Source: Verrucomicrobiota bacterium
GTDB taxonomy: Bacteria > Verrucomicrobiota > Verrucomicrobiia > Verrucomicrobiales > DEV007
DNA: 6,660 bases
Assembly: GCA_027618625.1 (NCBI GenBank)
Contig: JAQCER010000201.1
Span: 1 to 6,660, forward strand
Direction: 5' to 3'
This document shows positions 1 to 6,660 of this stretch, one piece after another; position 1 is the first letter of the stretch, and each line of letters starts with the position of its first letter. Under the pieces are notes generated by a model. The model worked only from the letters and a program-made list of their open reading frames with translations, was not told the DNA's origin and did not search any database. The position numbers and the translations under genes are program-made.

Positions 1-738
1 AAAGAGGCCTTTCTCAATTTTTTCAAACCTCCCCTCGATGATCCCATGCGCCAGCGCGAGGGTGTCTACTCCGCTCAATTGTTCGGACCGGAAGGACAGC
101 GCGTGCAGATCATCATGCTCGACACCCGCAGCTTTCGTGATCCCCTGGTAAAGCGGACTGAGGAAGAACGCACCGGCGGTCTCGGCCCTTACAAAGGCAC
201 TGACGATCTCAATTTGACCATGTTAGGAAATGCTCAATGGGCCTGGTTCGAACAGGAGTTGAAGAAGCCAGCGCAACTGCGGATCATCGCCTCCAGTATC
301 CAGGTCGTATCCGGCGAGCACGGCTGGGAATCCTGGAACAATTTTCCGCACGAACGCGCACGGCTCTACCGGCTCATCGGCGAAACCCGTGCCAATGGAG
401 TCGTCTTCATCAGCGGCGACCGACACCTTGCGGAACTGTCCCGCGACGCTGAACTTGAGGGCAAACCGTATCCCATGTTCGACTTCACCTCCAGTGGCCT
501 CACCCGCGCCGAAGGCGGTCGCCTCGACGAGCCCAATCGCTACCGGGCGTCTGCCATCGTGCGGGAACGGAATTTTGGCGAAATCGTGATCGACTGGCAG
601 GCACCCGACCCGGTCGTGGAATTCCGCGCCTGGGTCACCACCAACAAAGAAGGCAGCGATACAGCGGACAAGTTCCTTCGCTTCACCTACAGGATATTGC
701 TAAGCGAGATTTCGGTGCCAACGCCAAAGGACGGCTGA
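1..738 (+). CDS. PhoD-like alkaline phosphatase (metallophosphoesterase), C-terminal part, 5' truncated by the window
   Basis: The reading frame is open from base 1 and ends at a double stop (TGA at 736-738, then TGA at 742-744). The 245 visible residues continue upstream of the first ATG at 46, so that ATG is internal. Seen, numbering from base 1: LDTRSF (40-45), TMLGNAQWAWFEQEL (73-87), ASSIQV (97-102), a Trp/Glu/His-rich stretch GWESWNNFPHER (108-119), FISGDRH (136-142) and FDFTSSGLT (160-168). These are the C-terminal landmarks of the PhoD-like phosphatase family; the His of GDRH is expected to be a metal ligand. The missing N-terminal part should hold the remaining metal ligands, the GNHD-type motif and any signal peptide. 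Family members hydrolyse phosphomonoesters or diesters, usually outside the cytoplasmic membrane. The substrate cannot be told from this part. There is no C-terminal membrane helix. A permease gene follows on the same strand after about 130 bases. Confidence 0.9.
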   Translation, partial: KEAFLNFFKPPLDDPMRQREGVYSAQLFGPEGQRVQIIMLDTRSFRDPLVKRTEEERTGGLGPYKGTDDLNLTMLGNAQWAWFEQELKKPAQLRIIASSIQVVSGEHGWESWNNFPHERARLYRLIGETRANGVVFISGDRHLAELSRDAELEGKPYPMFDFTSSGLTRAEGGRLDEPNRYRASAIVRERNFGEIVIDWQAPDPVVEFRAWVTTNKEGSDTADKFLRFTYRILLSEISVPTPKDG

Positions 739-777
739 ATCTGAAAAACTATGAATCCTGAAGGGTATGGCCTTCAA

Positions 778-797
778 CTGACGAGTCTGACGAGTCT
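778..797. repeat. Short tandem repeat, 9-bp unit, about 2.2 copies
   Basis: The unit CTGACGAGT occurs at 778-786 and again, identical, at 787-795, followed by CT. It sits between the phosphatase stop and the permease start. It has no dyad symmetry, so it does not look like an operator. It is probably slippage-derived, but a direct-repeat binding site cannot be excluded. Confidence 0.6.
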
Positions 798-870
798 CTT
801 CACGAAGTCTGAATTGCAAAATTGATGTTTCCGGCAGCGTTCGGGCGGTTTGTGCCGTATTCATCTTCAC

Positions 871-3444
871 GTGTTCGGACTGCGACTCATCTATCCCGTC
901 ATTATTCGTTACGCGCTTCGCCACAAGGTGATCGCGTTGCTCAACGTGTTGAGTGTGGCGCTCGGCGTGACGGTGTATCTGGCGATCCAGACGGCGAATT
1001 TTTCTGCTGATAGCGCCTTCCAGGCTGGGGTCGATCTCGTTGCGGGCAAGAGTCAGCTGGAGCTGCGACCCATGGTGACATCGGACGGCGTGGACGATGC
1101 TCTGTTGCCGAAAGTGGCGGCCTTCCCCGGTGTCAAAGCCGCGACCCCAGTGGTGGAAGGCTATGTCACGCTGCCGGGCAAAGAGGGCGAGTATCTGCGC
1201 ATCGTCGGCGTCGATCCTTTCACGAACACCGACTTCCGCACTGGCGAGCTCGGCATCACTGCTCAAGGATACCAGACGAATCTCGGCGGCTGGCTGGCTC
1301 AGCCGAATTTCCTCGCGCTGTCGCGTGAGTTCTGTGAGCGCAACGCATTGGCACAGGGCGACACGTTTCAACTCCTGGTCAATGGCGAGACGGTCGATGC
1401 AACAGTCGGCGTAGTGATCGATCGAAACACCAGCCGTGATGGCTACGTTTCCACGCGCGTCGCGGCCATGGACATCGGTTGGGCGCAGGAATTGCTGGGA
1501 ACGAGTGGGGCGCTCACATCGATCCAGGTTGTACTCGATGATCCGCGCACGATGCAGGAAGCGACTGCTGCACTTGAGCAAATGCTTCCGGACAGTGTTA
1601 CCGTTGCCGCTCCGCAGCAGCGCAGCCTGCAGGTGCAGCTCATGCTGGAGGGATTCCAGTTGAACCTGCGGGCCCTCAGCATGGTGTCTCTGTTAGTCGG
1701 AGTGTTCCTGATCTACAACACGGTGTCCGCGTCGGTGGTGCGGCGGCGAAAGGAGATCGGGACGCTGCGCTCGATGGGCGCAAGTTCAGCGCAGGTGCAG
1801 GGCATGTTTCTGTTGGAAGCCTTCGTTGTAGGAGTGTCAGGAGTGACTCTGGGTGTCTTCGGTGGGATCCTGCTTGCCCGCAGCCTGCTGGATGCGATGT
1901 CTCAGGTGGTGTCGATGCACTACATTCTGGTGAGCATCGAGCAGCCGTTCTTTTCGCTCCAGCGCATTGCCGAGGCGTCGATTGCCGGGTTCGCGACAGT
2001 GATCATCGGCGCCTGGTTGCCAGCCCGCGAGGCTGCGCGGATTCAGCCGGTCGATGCGCTGCGCAATCCCCGACTGTTTGAGACAAGAAGCCCGAGAGCA
2101 TTGCGACTGTGCCTGCTGGGTATTGCATCGGTGCTGCTGGCTGGGGCTCTCGCATGGCTGGCGCTCGTCACCGGCCGGGCCTGGTTCAGCTTTGCAGCGT
2201 GCTTTTTTCTAATGGCTGGCTTCTCGCTGATGATGCCGCAGCTGGCGCTGGTCATTGGTCGCATTGCGCGCAAGTGCGCAGCAGGGAATATCGTCGCCCG
2301 TCTCAGCACCGAGGATTTTGTGCGCTCGCTGAACCGCACGGCTGTGACGTCGGCCGCACTGATGTCCGCCATCGCCATGATGATCGGCGTCACTGTGATG
2401 ATCACGTCGTTCCGCGACACACTTGGTGCCTGGATCGATCGCACAGTCATCGCTGATATCTACATCACCCCTGCCGCGAACGAAGTCATCGGCGTCCAGG
2501 CATTTCTTCCTGAAAGCCTGCGCCAGGAACTACTGGCAGCGCCGGAAGTGCAGGCGATCGATCGCTTCCGCGACTACGAAGTGGTGCTGAACGATGAGCC
2601 GGCAAACCTGGGAGTCGTCGATGGCACCAATCGGCGGAATCTTGCATTCACCGGCGGCAACGATGTGGCAAAGACGCGCGCATTCTTTGAGCCTGACCAT
2701 GTGATCGCCAGTGAGATTCTTGCAGCCCGGCGTGGTCTATCTGCGGGCGACACTGTGTCGCTGCGGACACCGGCTGGCAGTAAAGCGTTTACCATCGCAG
2801 GCGTCTACTACGACTATGCCGATAGCCAGGGCAGGCTCATGATGACGCGGGCAAATTTTGATCGCTACTGGGAGGACCAGAGGTTTCACTCGATGGGCGT
2901 GTTTCTGAAGGATGGAGTGCCGGACACCGTCATCCAGGAGTTAATCGAGAAAGTGCGTGCCAGCCACAGCGGTGACAGCGAACTGGCGATCTACTCCAAT
3001 CGCGCCCTGCGCCAGCGAGCGCTCGACATCTTCGATCAAACGTTCGCCATCACCCATGTCCTGCGTCTCATCGCCATTGTTGTGGCAGCGTTAGGAATCG
3101 TGCTGTCGTTGACCACACTGGTCTTGGAACGGGCGAGGGAGATCGCGCTCTACCGTAGTCTCGGCGCCACGCCCCGGCAGGTGATCATCCTGTTCCTAGG
3201 CGAAGGAGCGTTGCTCGGGCTTGCCAGCAGCATTGCCGGGATCGTCTGCGGTGTGCTGCTTTCCATGGTGCTCACCTGGGTCGTGAACAAGGCGTTCTTT
3301 GGCTGGACCATCGACTTCCGGATCCCGCTCAACGAACTGATATGGACACCGTTCTGGGTCATCCCGGTCGCCGTCCTCGCTGCCTTTCTTCCTGCATGGA
3401 AGGCCAGCAAGGTGCAGTTGTCACAGGCGCTGCGAACCGAGTGA
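871..3444 (+). CDS. FtsX/MacB-family ABC transporter permease with ten predicted membrane helices (YbbP-like)
   Basis: This is the membrane subunit of an ABC transporter of the FtsX/LolC/MacB superfamily. Numbering from GTG 871 (857 residues), hydrophobic stretches lie near 20-41, 268-290, 313-338, 363-388, 411-435, 437-463, 492-513, 728-751, 777-803 and 826-843. Two large extracytoplasmic domains lie at about 42-267 (MacB-like) and 514-726. Each half carries an FtsX signature: RRRKEIGTLRSMGAS (291-305) and ERAREIALYRSLGAT (753-767). Each FtsX domain closes with a matching motif: LPAREAARIQPVDALR (383-398) and LPAWKASKVQLSQALR (840-855). The two-FtsX, ten-helix layout and length match the YbbP group, which pairs with a LolD/YbbA-type ATPase and acts on lipids or hydrophobic compounds at the inner membrane; the substrate here is unknown. 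No ATPase gene is in the window. The start is uncertain: there is no in-frame ATG after the TGA at 823-825, and TTG at 850 or GTG at 871 are the options. GTG was preferred because MFGLRLIYPVIIRY looks like a natural cytoplasmic N-terminus. Neither has a clear ribosome binding site. TGA stop at 3442-3444. Confidence 0.93.
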   Translation: MFGLRLIYPVIIRYALRHKVIALLNVLSVALGVTVYLAIQTANFSADSAFQAGVDLVAGKSQLELRPMVTSDGVDDALLPKVAAFPGVKAATPVVEGYVTLPGKEGEYLRIVGVDPFTNTDFRTGELGITAQGYQTNLGGWLAQPNFLALSREFCERNALAQGDTFQLLVNGETVDATVGVVIDRNTSRDGYVSTRVAAMDIGWAQELLGTSGALTSIQVVLDDPRTMQEATAALEQMLPDSVTVAAPQQRSLQVQLMLEGFQLNLRALSMVSLLVGVFLIYNTVSASVVRRRKEIGTLRSMGASSAQVQGMFLLEAFVVGVSGVTLGVFGGILLARSLLDAMSQVVSMHYILVSIEQPFFSLQRIAEASIAGFATVIIGAWLPAREAARIQPVDALRNPRLFETRSPRALRLCLLGIASVLLAGALAWLALVTGRAWFSFAACFFLMAGFSLMMPQLALVIGRIARKCAAGNIVARLSTEDFVRSLNRTAVTSAALMSAIAMMIGVTVMITSFRDTLGAWIDRTVIADIYITPAANEVIGVQAFLPESLRQELLAAPEVQAIDRFRDYEVVLNDEPANLGVVDGTNRRNLAFTGGNDVAKTRAFFEPDHVIASEILAARRGLSAGDTVSLRTPAGSKAFTIAGVYYDYADSQGRLMMTRANFDRYWEDQRFHSMGVFLKDGVPDTVIQELIEKVRASHSGDSELAIYSNRALRQRALDIFDQTFAITHVLRLIAIVVAALGIVLSLTTLVLERAREIALYRSLGATPRQVIILFLGEGALLGLASSIAGIVCGVLLSMVLTWVVNKAFFGWTIDFRIPLNELIWTPFWVIPVAVLAAFLPAWKASKVQLSQALRTE

Positions 3445-3479
3445 ATCGTTTTTCCAATCGTTTTGCCAATCGTTGTGCC
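3444..3479. repeat. Tandem repeat, 12-bp unit, three copies
   Basis: Three consecutive 12-mers begin with AATCGTT and end in CC: AATCGTTTTTCC (3444-3455), AATCGTTTTGCC (3456-3467) and AATCGTTGTGCC (3468-3479), followed by AATT. The copies differ at one or two positions. The first base is the last base of the permease stop codon, so the repeat lies at the very end of that gene, in the gap between convergent genes. An 8-bp palindrome CCAATTGG (3478-3485) overlaps its right edge. The function is unknown and slippage is the simplest origin. Confidence 0.75.
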
Positions 3480-3565
3480 AATTGGAGAGTCAATGTCGGT
3501 GATTCTGAAGCACAGTTGCTGAAGCGGTGCAAACCAAAGAGTGACCTCCGGGAGCGCGTCGCTGG

Positions 3566-6500
3566 TTATCGAATATCCCGCGAACGAGGATCGAGCACGA
3601 GACGCAGGAACCCTTCCTTTGCCAGGGCGCCGATGTTCACAACGATTTCCTGGTTCTGGTCTCCGCTATCAAAGGGGTAAATTTCCACCCAGGGAGTGGC
3701 GAGATCTTGCGAGAATTGTAGCGCGTAGGATCTTCGCGGTACGACGTTGATTGCTACATGGATGTTGCCGGTGGTTGCCACCCAAGTGGAGTTGATCTGG
3801 AGAAAGTCCGACGCGTCTACAGGCGACGTGCCGGCGAGGAATTCCTGTCGAGAATCAAATCCATCGCCATCGTAGTCAACGAGGGCATCAGGAGATGCCA
3901 GTTTTGTGCCATTGTCCTTTTCCCATTCATCTGGGAGTCCGTCACCGTCTGTGTCGATGAGGGCTGGGTCGACCTCAAGGGCTGGCGTCGGCGGCGCGGC
4001 AGCCCAGGAACTGGCCAGGGCAGCGGAGCGTGAAAAAGTGGTCCGTTGCAGGGACACTTCGCTGCCGCTGCTGTTCTCTGGCCAGGGGCTGTAGGGCCGG
4101 AAGTTGATAGTCTCAAGGACACCGAGGACGGGATGGCGTAGCACGAGGGTCTCGCCCTCATTGGCCAGGGCTCCTGCGTATTCGCCCGCAATGACGGTTC
4201 TGGGCCAGGCGGCTGCGAAGGCGGCGCGATCCCTTACAAGAACGACGCGCCCTTTTCCTGAAAGCACGAATGGCTCGGGGAAGGTGAAGTCGACTGCGTC
4301 CTCAAGCGTTACTCCTCCAAGCGCAAGTGGTGAATCGCCGGTATTCAACAGCTCGACGTATTCACGGCGAACCTGTTGTCCTGCTCCTGGGGGTGCAAAG
4401 TGGATTTCGGAGATCTTAAGCGCTCGGGGATCAGTTCCGACTTCGAAGCTTGCTTGTGTCAGCGCACTGGCTTCACCTTCATAAAAACCGCGCACTTTGA
4501 TCTGCGTTGGACCCGAAATCGTCAGCGGCCCTGTATAGCGGATCGCCGAGGAGGATCGCGTGCCATCGGCATTGGCAGGATCGCTACCATCGAGGGTGTA
4601 GTAGAGTTCCGCATCGTAACCTTGGTTGGCAATTTCGATCGCTGTTCCCGCTGGAACGAAGCCCCCCTTCGGAAGGATGGCGGGCGGGGTGACGTCCGGG
4701 TAGAGCCCGACTGCTCGCAATTGGCGGAGAAGGATTTTGCTGCGGTGCGGGAACCAGTCTCTGTGAAGCCTGTCGAGTTCCTTCCTCCAGTCTTCCGCAG
4801 TGACAGGAAGGCTGGCGCCTTCTCCAATCCTGAACAAGCTCGGCGGCATGCCTGCGGCGAACTTCACCTCGAACGGGAAGCCGGGGGAGACGTCTCCCCA
4901 ACGCTTCATCTCTGCGGGAACCGCGTCGGCAATCTGAGCGGCCCGCGTCATCCACGTCTCCTCTGCGGATTGTGGCGTCAGCATGCCATTGTCGTAGAAG
5001 TGGAGGCGCACTCGGTCGGCGAATTGTTGGCGGAACTCGGGGAATTTGGCGAGGAACGAGAGCAGGTCACCGGGACCACCGCCGAGACCTTGGTCAATTT
5101 CGGGCAAGAGATTCTGCGTAACACGGTCAAAGGAATACTCGGCATCCCAGGTGATGAAGCGCCAGAGCCCGCCGTCCTTGCGCCTGGCAGCATACCAGTT
5201 GTGACCCGGCCAGTCCGTGTTCACCGCGTAGATGTTGGCGAGCATATAGTCGATGAACGCCGGGATGTCGAACTGCGACACGACCTCGCGGTAGTTATGC
5301 GCGTTGGGTTCGGCTCCCTGGAGAAAGCCCAGCAGGCGCAGCCACTCGGAGTTATCGCCATCAATGGTGCCGAAGTCATCGACGACATCCCATTCCTCCG
5401 GCGTTCCCCCCAGATAGGTGGAGCACCACTGCGCATCGGCCCGCTCGCCGGCGTGATAGAGTCCCCAGTAGAGACCGTTGAGATAAAGATGGAAGTAGTC
5501 GCCGTGGGGTGATGGCCAGCCCATGGAGCGTAGAGTGTCCCGCACCCAGAGATCGCGAATGAACTGCGCCTTTTCCCGGAGCGTGATGGTGTTGTCCACG
5601 AAACTGCCATGGAGCATGAGGGTGTTGAAGCGGGAGCGCGAACTTTGCGCGAAAACCGGGCGCCGCAAGGGGCCACCTGTGCGATCCGGAAAATCCAGCC
5701 GGAGACCGTGTTTGATAAAGTCCGGCGTGCGGCTGGCCTCGCCCTTGATCCGCACTGTCCCATCGTCCTGGAAGTTCTGACCGCCAGGCCAGATCCACTC
5801 CACGGAGGCGCGCAAGGCACTCGCCGCTCCCCGGTAGTCCGGATTCGCCATCAGGCCATCGGCACCGAAAAGATCAGTGGACGGAAGAGTCACGGACATT
5901 GAGGGAATTGCGGAGAGCGCAACGTTCAGGTCTTCAGCGGGTGAACCGGGATCTCTTGTTCCAAAGTCGTAGTCGGCAGGCGTGAATCCCCACGACTCTG
6001 GCAGTCCGGCACCATCCTGTCCCGCTTGGGAACGGGGAAACAAGTAGGTGTGTGAGACAATCTCCGACGGCAACAGACCAGCGGCGATGTTGCGTGAGCG
6101 AATGACCTTGGTGCTGGGTACCGAAATTGGTCCCTCGTACAGCGTCCCATTCTCAGCTGTCGGCTCACTGCCATCCGTGATGTAGATCAACTGGTACCCC
6201 GGTGCGGATGACGACAGGGAAACGTCGATGGGAGTGGTGAAAACTCCCCGGCCAGGTTTTGCAGTGGGAACACTTGCCACGCCCTTAGCGGGATTACCGT
6301 TGCGTTCGCCGGGTGTTGCCACCGCGAAGTAGGCATTTTCCCTGCCGATGTCCTTGCGGAGGAACAGACGGAAGCTCAGGAGTGAAAGGAGATCGTTCCC
6401 TTTGGCGGCGGCCGACTCGATGGCCAGGACGTGCGACTCCCGATCCGAGTCAGGAAGGGAGAATTCCCATTCGGATTCTTTCAACGCCAGGGCAGCTGGT

Positions 6501-6660
6501 CGCATGCTGCTGGACAGGGCGGTAGTATCAACCACCAGCTTCCCATCGATCCAGCATTTCATGGAGTCCGCATAACGCCCGCGAAAGACGAGTTTCGTGG
6601 TGGTTCCCAATCCGGCGGGCAAGCGAAACGTCGACCTTAAAGCAGCTCTTTGTGCGGGGC
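3566..6660 (-). CDS. Large secreted-type CotH kinase domain protein with chitobiase C-terminal modules, lamin-tail domain and calcium-binding loops; N-terminus beyond the window
   Basis: The minus-strand frame is open to the window edge and stops at TAA (3566-3568). At least 1030 residues are visible. TTG at 6622 is internal, because upstream codons continue sensibly (RSTFRLP...). Numbering from 6622: 1-100, a beta-rich sugar-binding-like module (WIDGKLV); about 124-196, a chitobiase/hexosaminidase C-terminal-like module (YITDGSEPT, 147-155); about 242-632, CotH kinase domain with KHGLRLDF (304-311), LNGLYWGLYHAGERAD (381-396), DWPGHN (470-475) and WRFITWDAEYSFD (487-499); about 644-728, a second chitobiase-like module (YYTLDGSDP, 674-682); about 735-850, lamin-tail domain (LKISEIHFAPPG, EYVELLN); 890-927, two calcium-type loops (DTDGDGLPDEW and DYDGDGFDSRQEF); about 940-1018, a beta-rich C-terminal module. 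CotH proteins are atypical kinases; Bacillus subtilis CotH phosphorylates spore coat proteins. The Asp, Asn and Glu of the family motifs are present, so activity is plausible. The target is unknown. Surface or extracellular location is inferred from the domains, since the signal peptide is not visible. There is no PEP-CTERM or sortase motif at the C-terminus. Confidence 0.9.
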   Translation of the reverse strand, partial: PAQRAALRSTFRLPAGLGTTTKLVFRGRYADSMKCWIDGKLVVDTTALSSSMRPAALALKESEWEFSLPDSDRESHVLAIESAAAKGNDLLSLLSFRLFLRKDIGRENAYFAVATPGERNGNPAKGVASVPTAKPGRGVFTTPIDVSLSSSAPGYQLIYITDGSEPTAENGTLYEGPISVPSTKVIRSRNIAAGLLPSEIVSHTYLFPRSQAGQDGAGLPESWGFTPADYDFGTRDPGSPAEDLNVALSAIPSMSVTLPSTDLFGADGLMANPDYRGAASALRASVEWIWPGGQNFQDDGTVRIKGEASRTPDFIKHGLRLDFPDRTGGPLRRPVFAQSSRSRFNTLMLHGSFVDNTITLREKAQFIRDLWVRDTLRSMGWPSPHGDYFHLYLNGLYWGLYHAGERADAQWCSTYLGGTPEEWDVVDDFGTIDGDNSEWLRLLGFLQGAEPNAHNYREVVSQFDIPAFIDYMLANIYAVNTDWPGHNWYAARRKDGGLWRFITWDAEYSFDRVTQNLLPEIDQGLGGGPGDLLSFLAKFPEFRQQFADRVRLHFYDNGMLTPQSAEETWMTRAAQIADAVPAEMKRWGDVSPGFPFEVKFAAGMPPSLFRIGEGASLPVTAEDWRKELDRLHRDWFPHRSKILLRQLRAVGLYPDVTPPAILPKGGFVPAGTAIEIANQGYDAELYYTLDGSDPANADGTRSSSAIRYTGPLTISGPTQIKVRGFYEGEASALTQASFEVGTDPRALKISEIHFAPPGAGQQVRREYVELLNTGDSPLALGGVTLEDAVDFTFPEPFVLSGKGRVVLVRDRAAFAAAWPRTVIAGEYAGALANEGETLVLRHPVLGVLETINFRPYSPWPENSSGSEVSLQRTTFSRSAALASSWAAAPPTPALEVDPALIDTDGDGLPDEWEKDNGTKLASPDALVDYDGDGFDSRQEFLAGTSPVDASDFLQINSTWVATTGNIHVAINVVPRRSYALQFSQDLATPWVEIYPFDSGDQNQEIVVNIGALAKEGFLRLVLDPRSRDIR

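Noticed and set aside
814..845. Possible promoter before the permease (TTGCAA at 814-819)
   Set aside because: No acceptable -10 box lies at the expected 16-18 base spacing, so no promoter is claimed.
700..1581. Minus-strand open frame of 293 codons overlapping the 5' part of the permease gene
   Set aside because: It is codon-aligned antisense to the permease frame, for the same reason as above. The translation is low in recognisable motifs and overlaps a well-supported transporter gene.
3478..3535. Possible terminator for the convergent genes (CCAATTGG palindrome, and a GCAC...GTGC pair near 3510-3530)
   Set aside because: The stems are only four base pairs, without a GC-rich stem or a following T-run in either direction. 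Not supportable as an intrinsic terminator.
3342..3680. Plus-strand open frame spanning the 12-bp repeats, with a tetrapeptide repeat in translation
   Set aside because: It begins inside the permease gene in another frame and runs into the antisense of the CotH gene 3' end. The repeat peptide is a by-product of the DNA repeat, and there is no start signal.
4376..5512. Plus-strand open frame of 378 codons inside the CotH gene
   Set aside because: It is codon-aligned antisense to the CotH frame. Antisense stops in that register need TTA, CTA or TCA sense codons, which are rare here, so long open frames are expected. The translation has no recognisable domain, while the minus strand gives several.
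6620..6622. TTG at 6622 as the start of the CotH gene
   Set aside because: The frame continues open to the window edge with residues (RSTFR) that belong to the same beta-rich module, and no signal peptide follows the TTG. The true start lies beyond 6660.

Overview
The window looks like chromosomal DNA from a free-living Gram-negative bacterium, most likely Verrucomicrobiota or a related PVC lineage. The base for this is the large minus-strand protein, which combines chitobiase-type C-terminal modules, a CotH kinase domain, a lamin-tail domain and DTDGDG/DYDGDG calcium loops. That mix is common in Verrucomicrobiota and Planctomycetota surface proteins. The moderately high GC content and the absence of Shine-Dalgarno-like sequence before the permease start fit but are not diagnostic. 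No rRNA or tRNA gene is visible to fix the taxonomy.

Layout: (1) positions 1-738, plus strand, carry the C-terminal part of a PhoD-like alkaline phosphatase whose start lies left of the window. (2) Positions 739-870 are a short intergenic stretch with a small 9-bp tandem repeat and no promoter I can support. (3) Positions 871-3444 (possibly from 850), plus strand, encode a full-length ten-helix FtsX/MacB-type ABC transporter permease of the YbbP kind. (4) Positions 3445-3565 are a short gap between convergent genes; it begins with three 12-bp tandem repeats that start on the last base of the permease stop codon, and it has no convincing terminator hairpin. (5) Positions 3566-6660, minus strand, encode a very large multidomain secreted-type CotH protein that runs off the right edge, so its N-terminus and signal peptide are not visible.

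How they fit together: the phosphatase and permease point the same way and may be co-transcribed, but the permease's ATPase partner is not in the window. The CotH protein is a separate convergent unit. A secreted-type phosphatase and a secreted-type atypical kinase lie within about 3 kb of each other, but nothing in the sequence links them functionally. I did not find a clearly new system: the three genes belong to recognisable families. The most interesting object is the domain architecture of the CotH protein.
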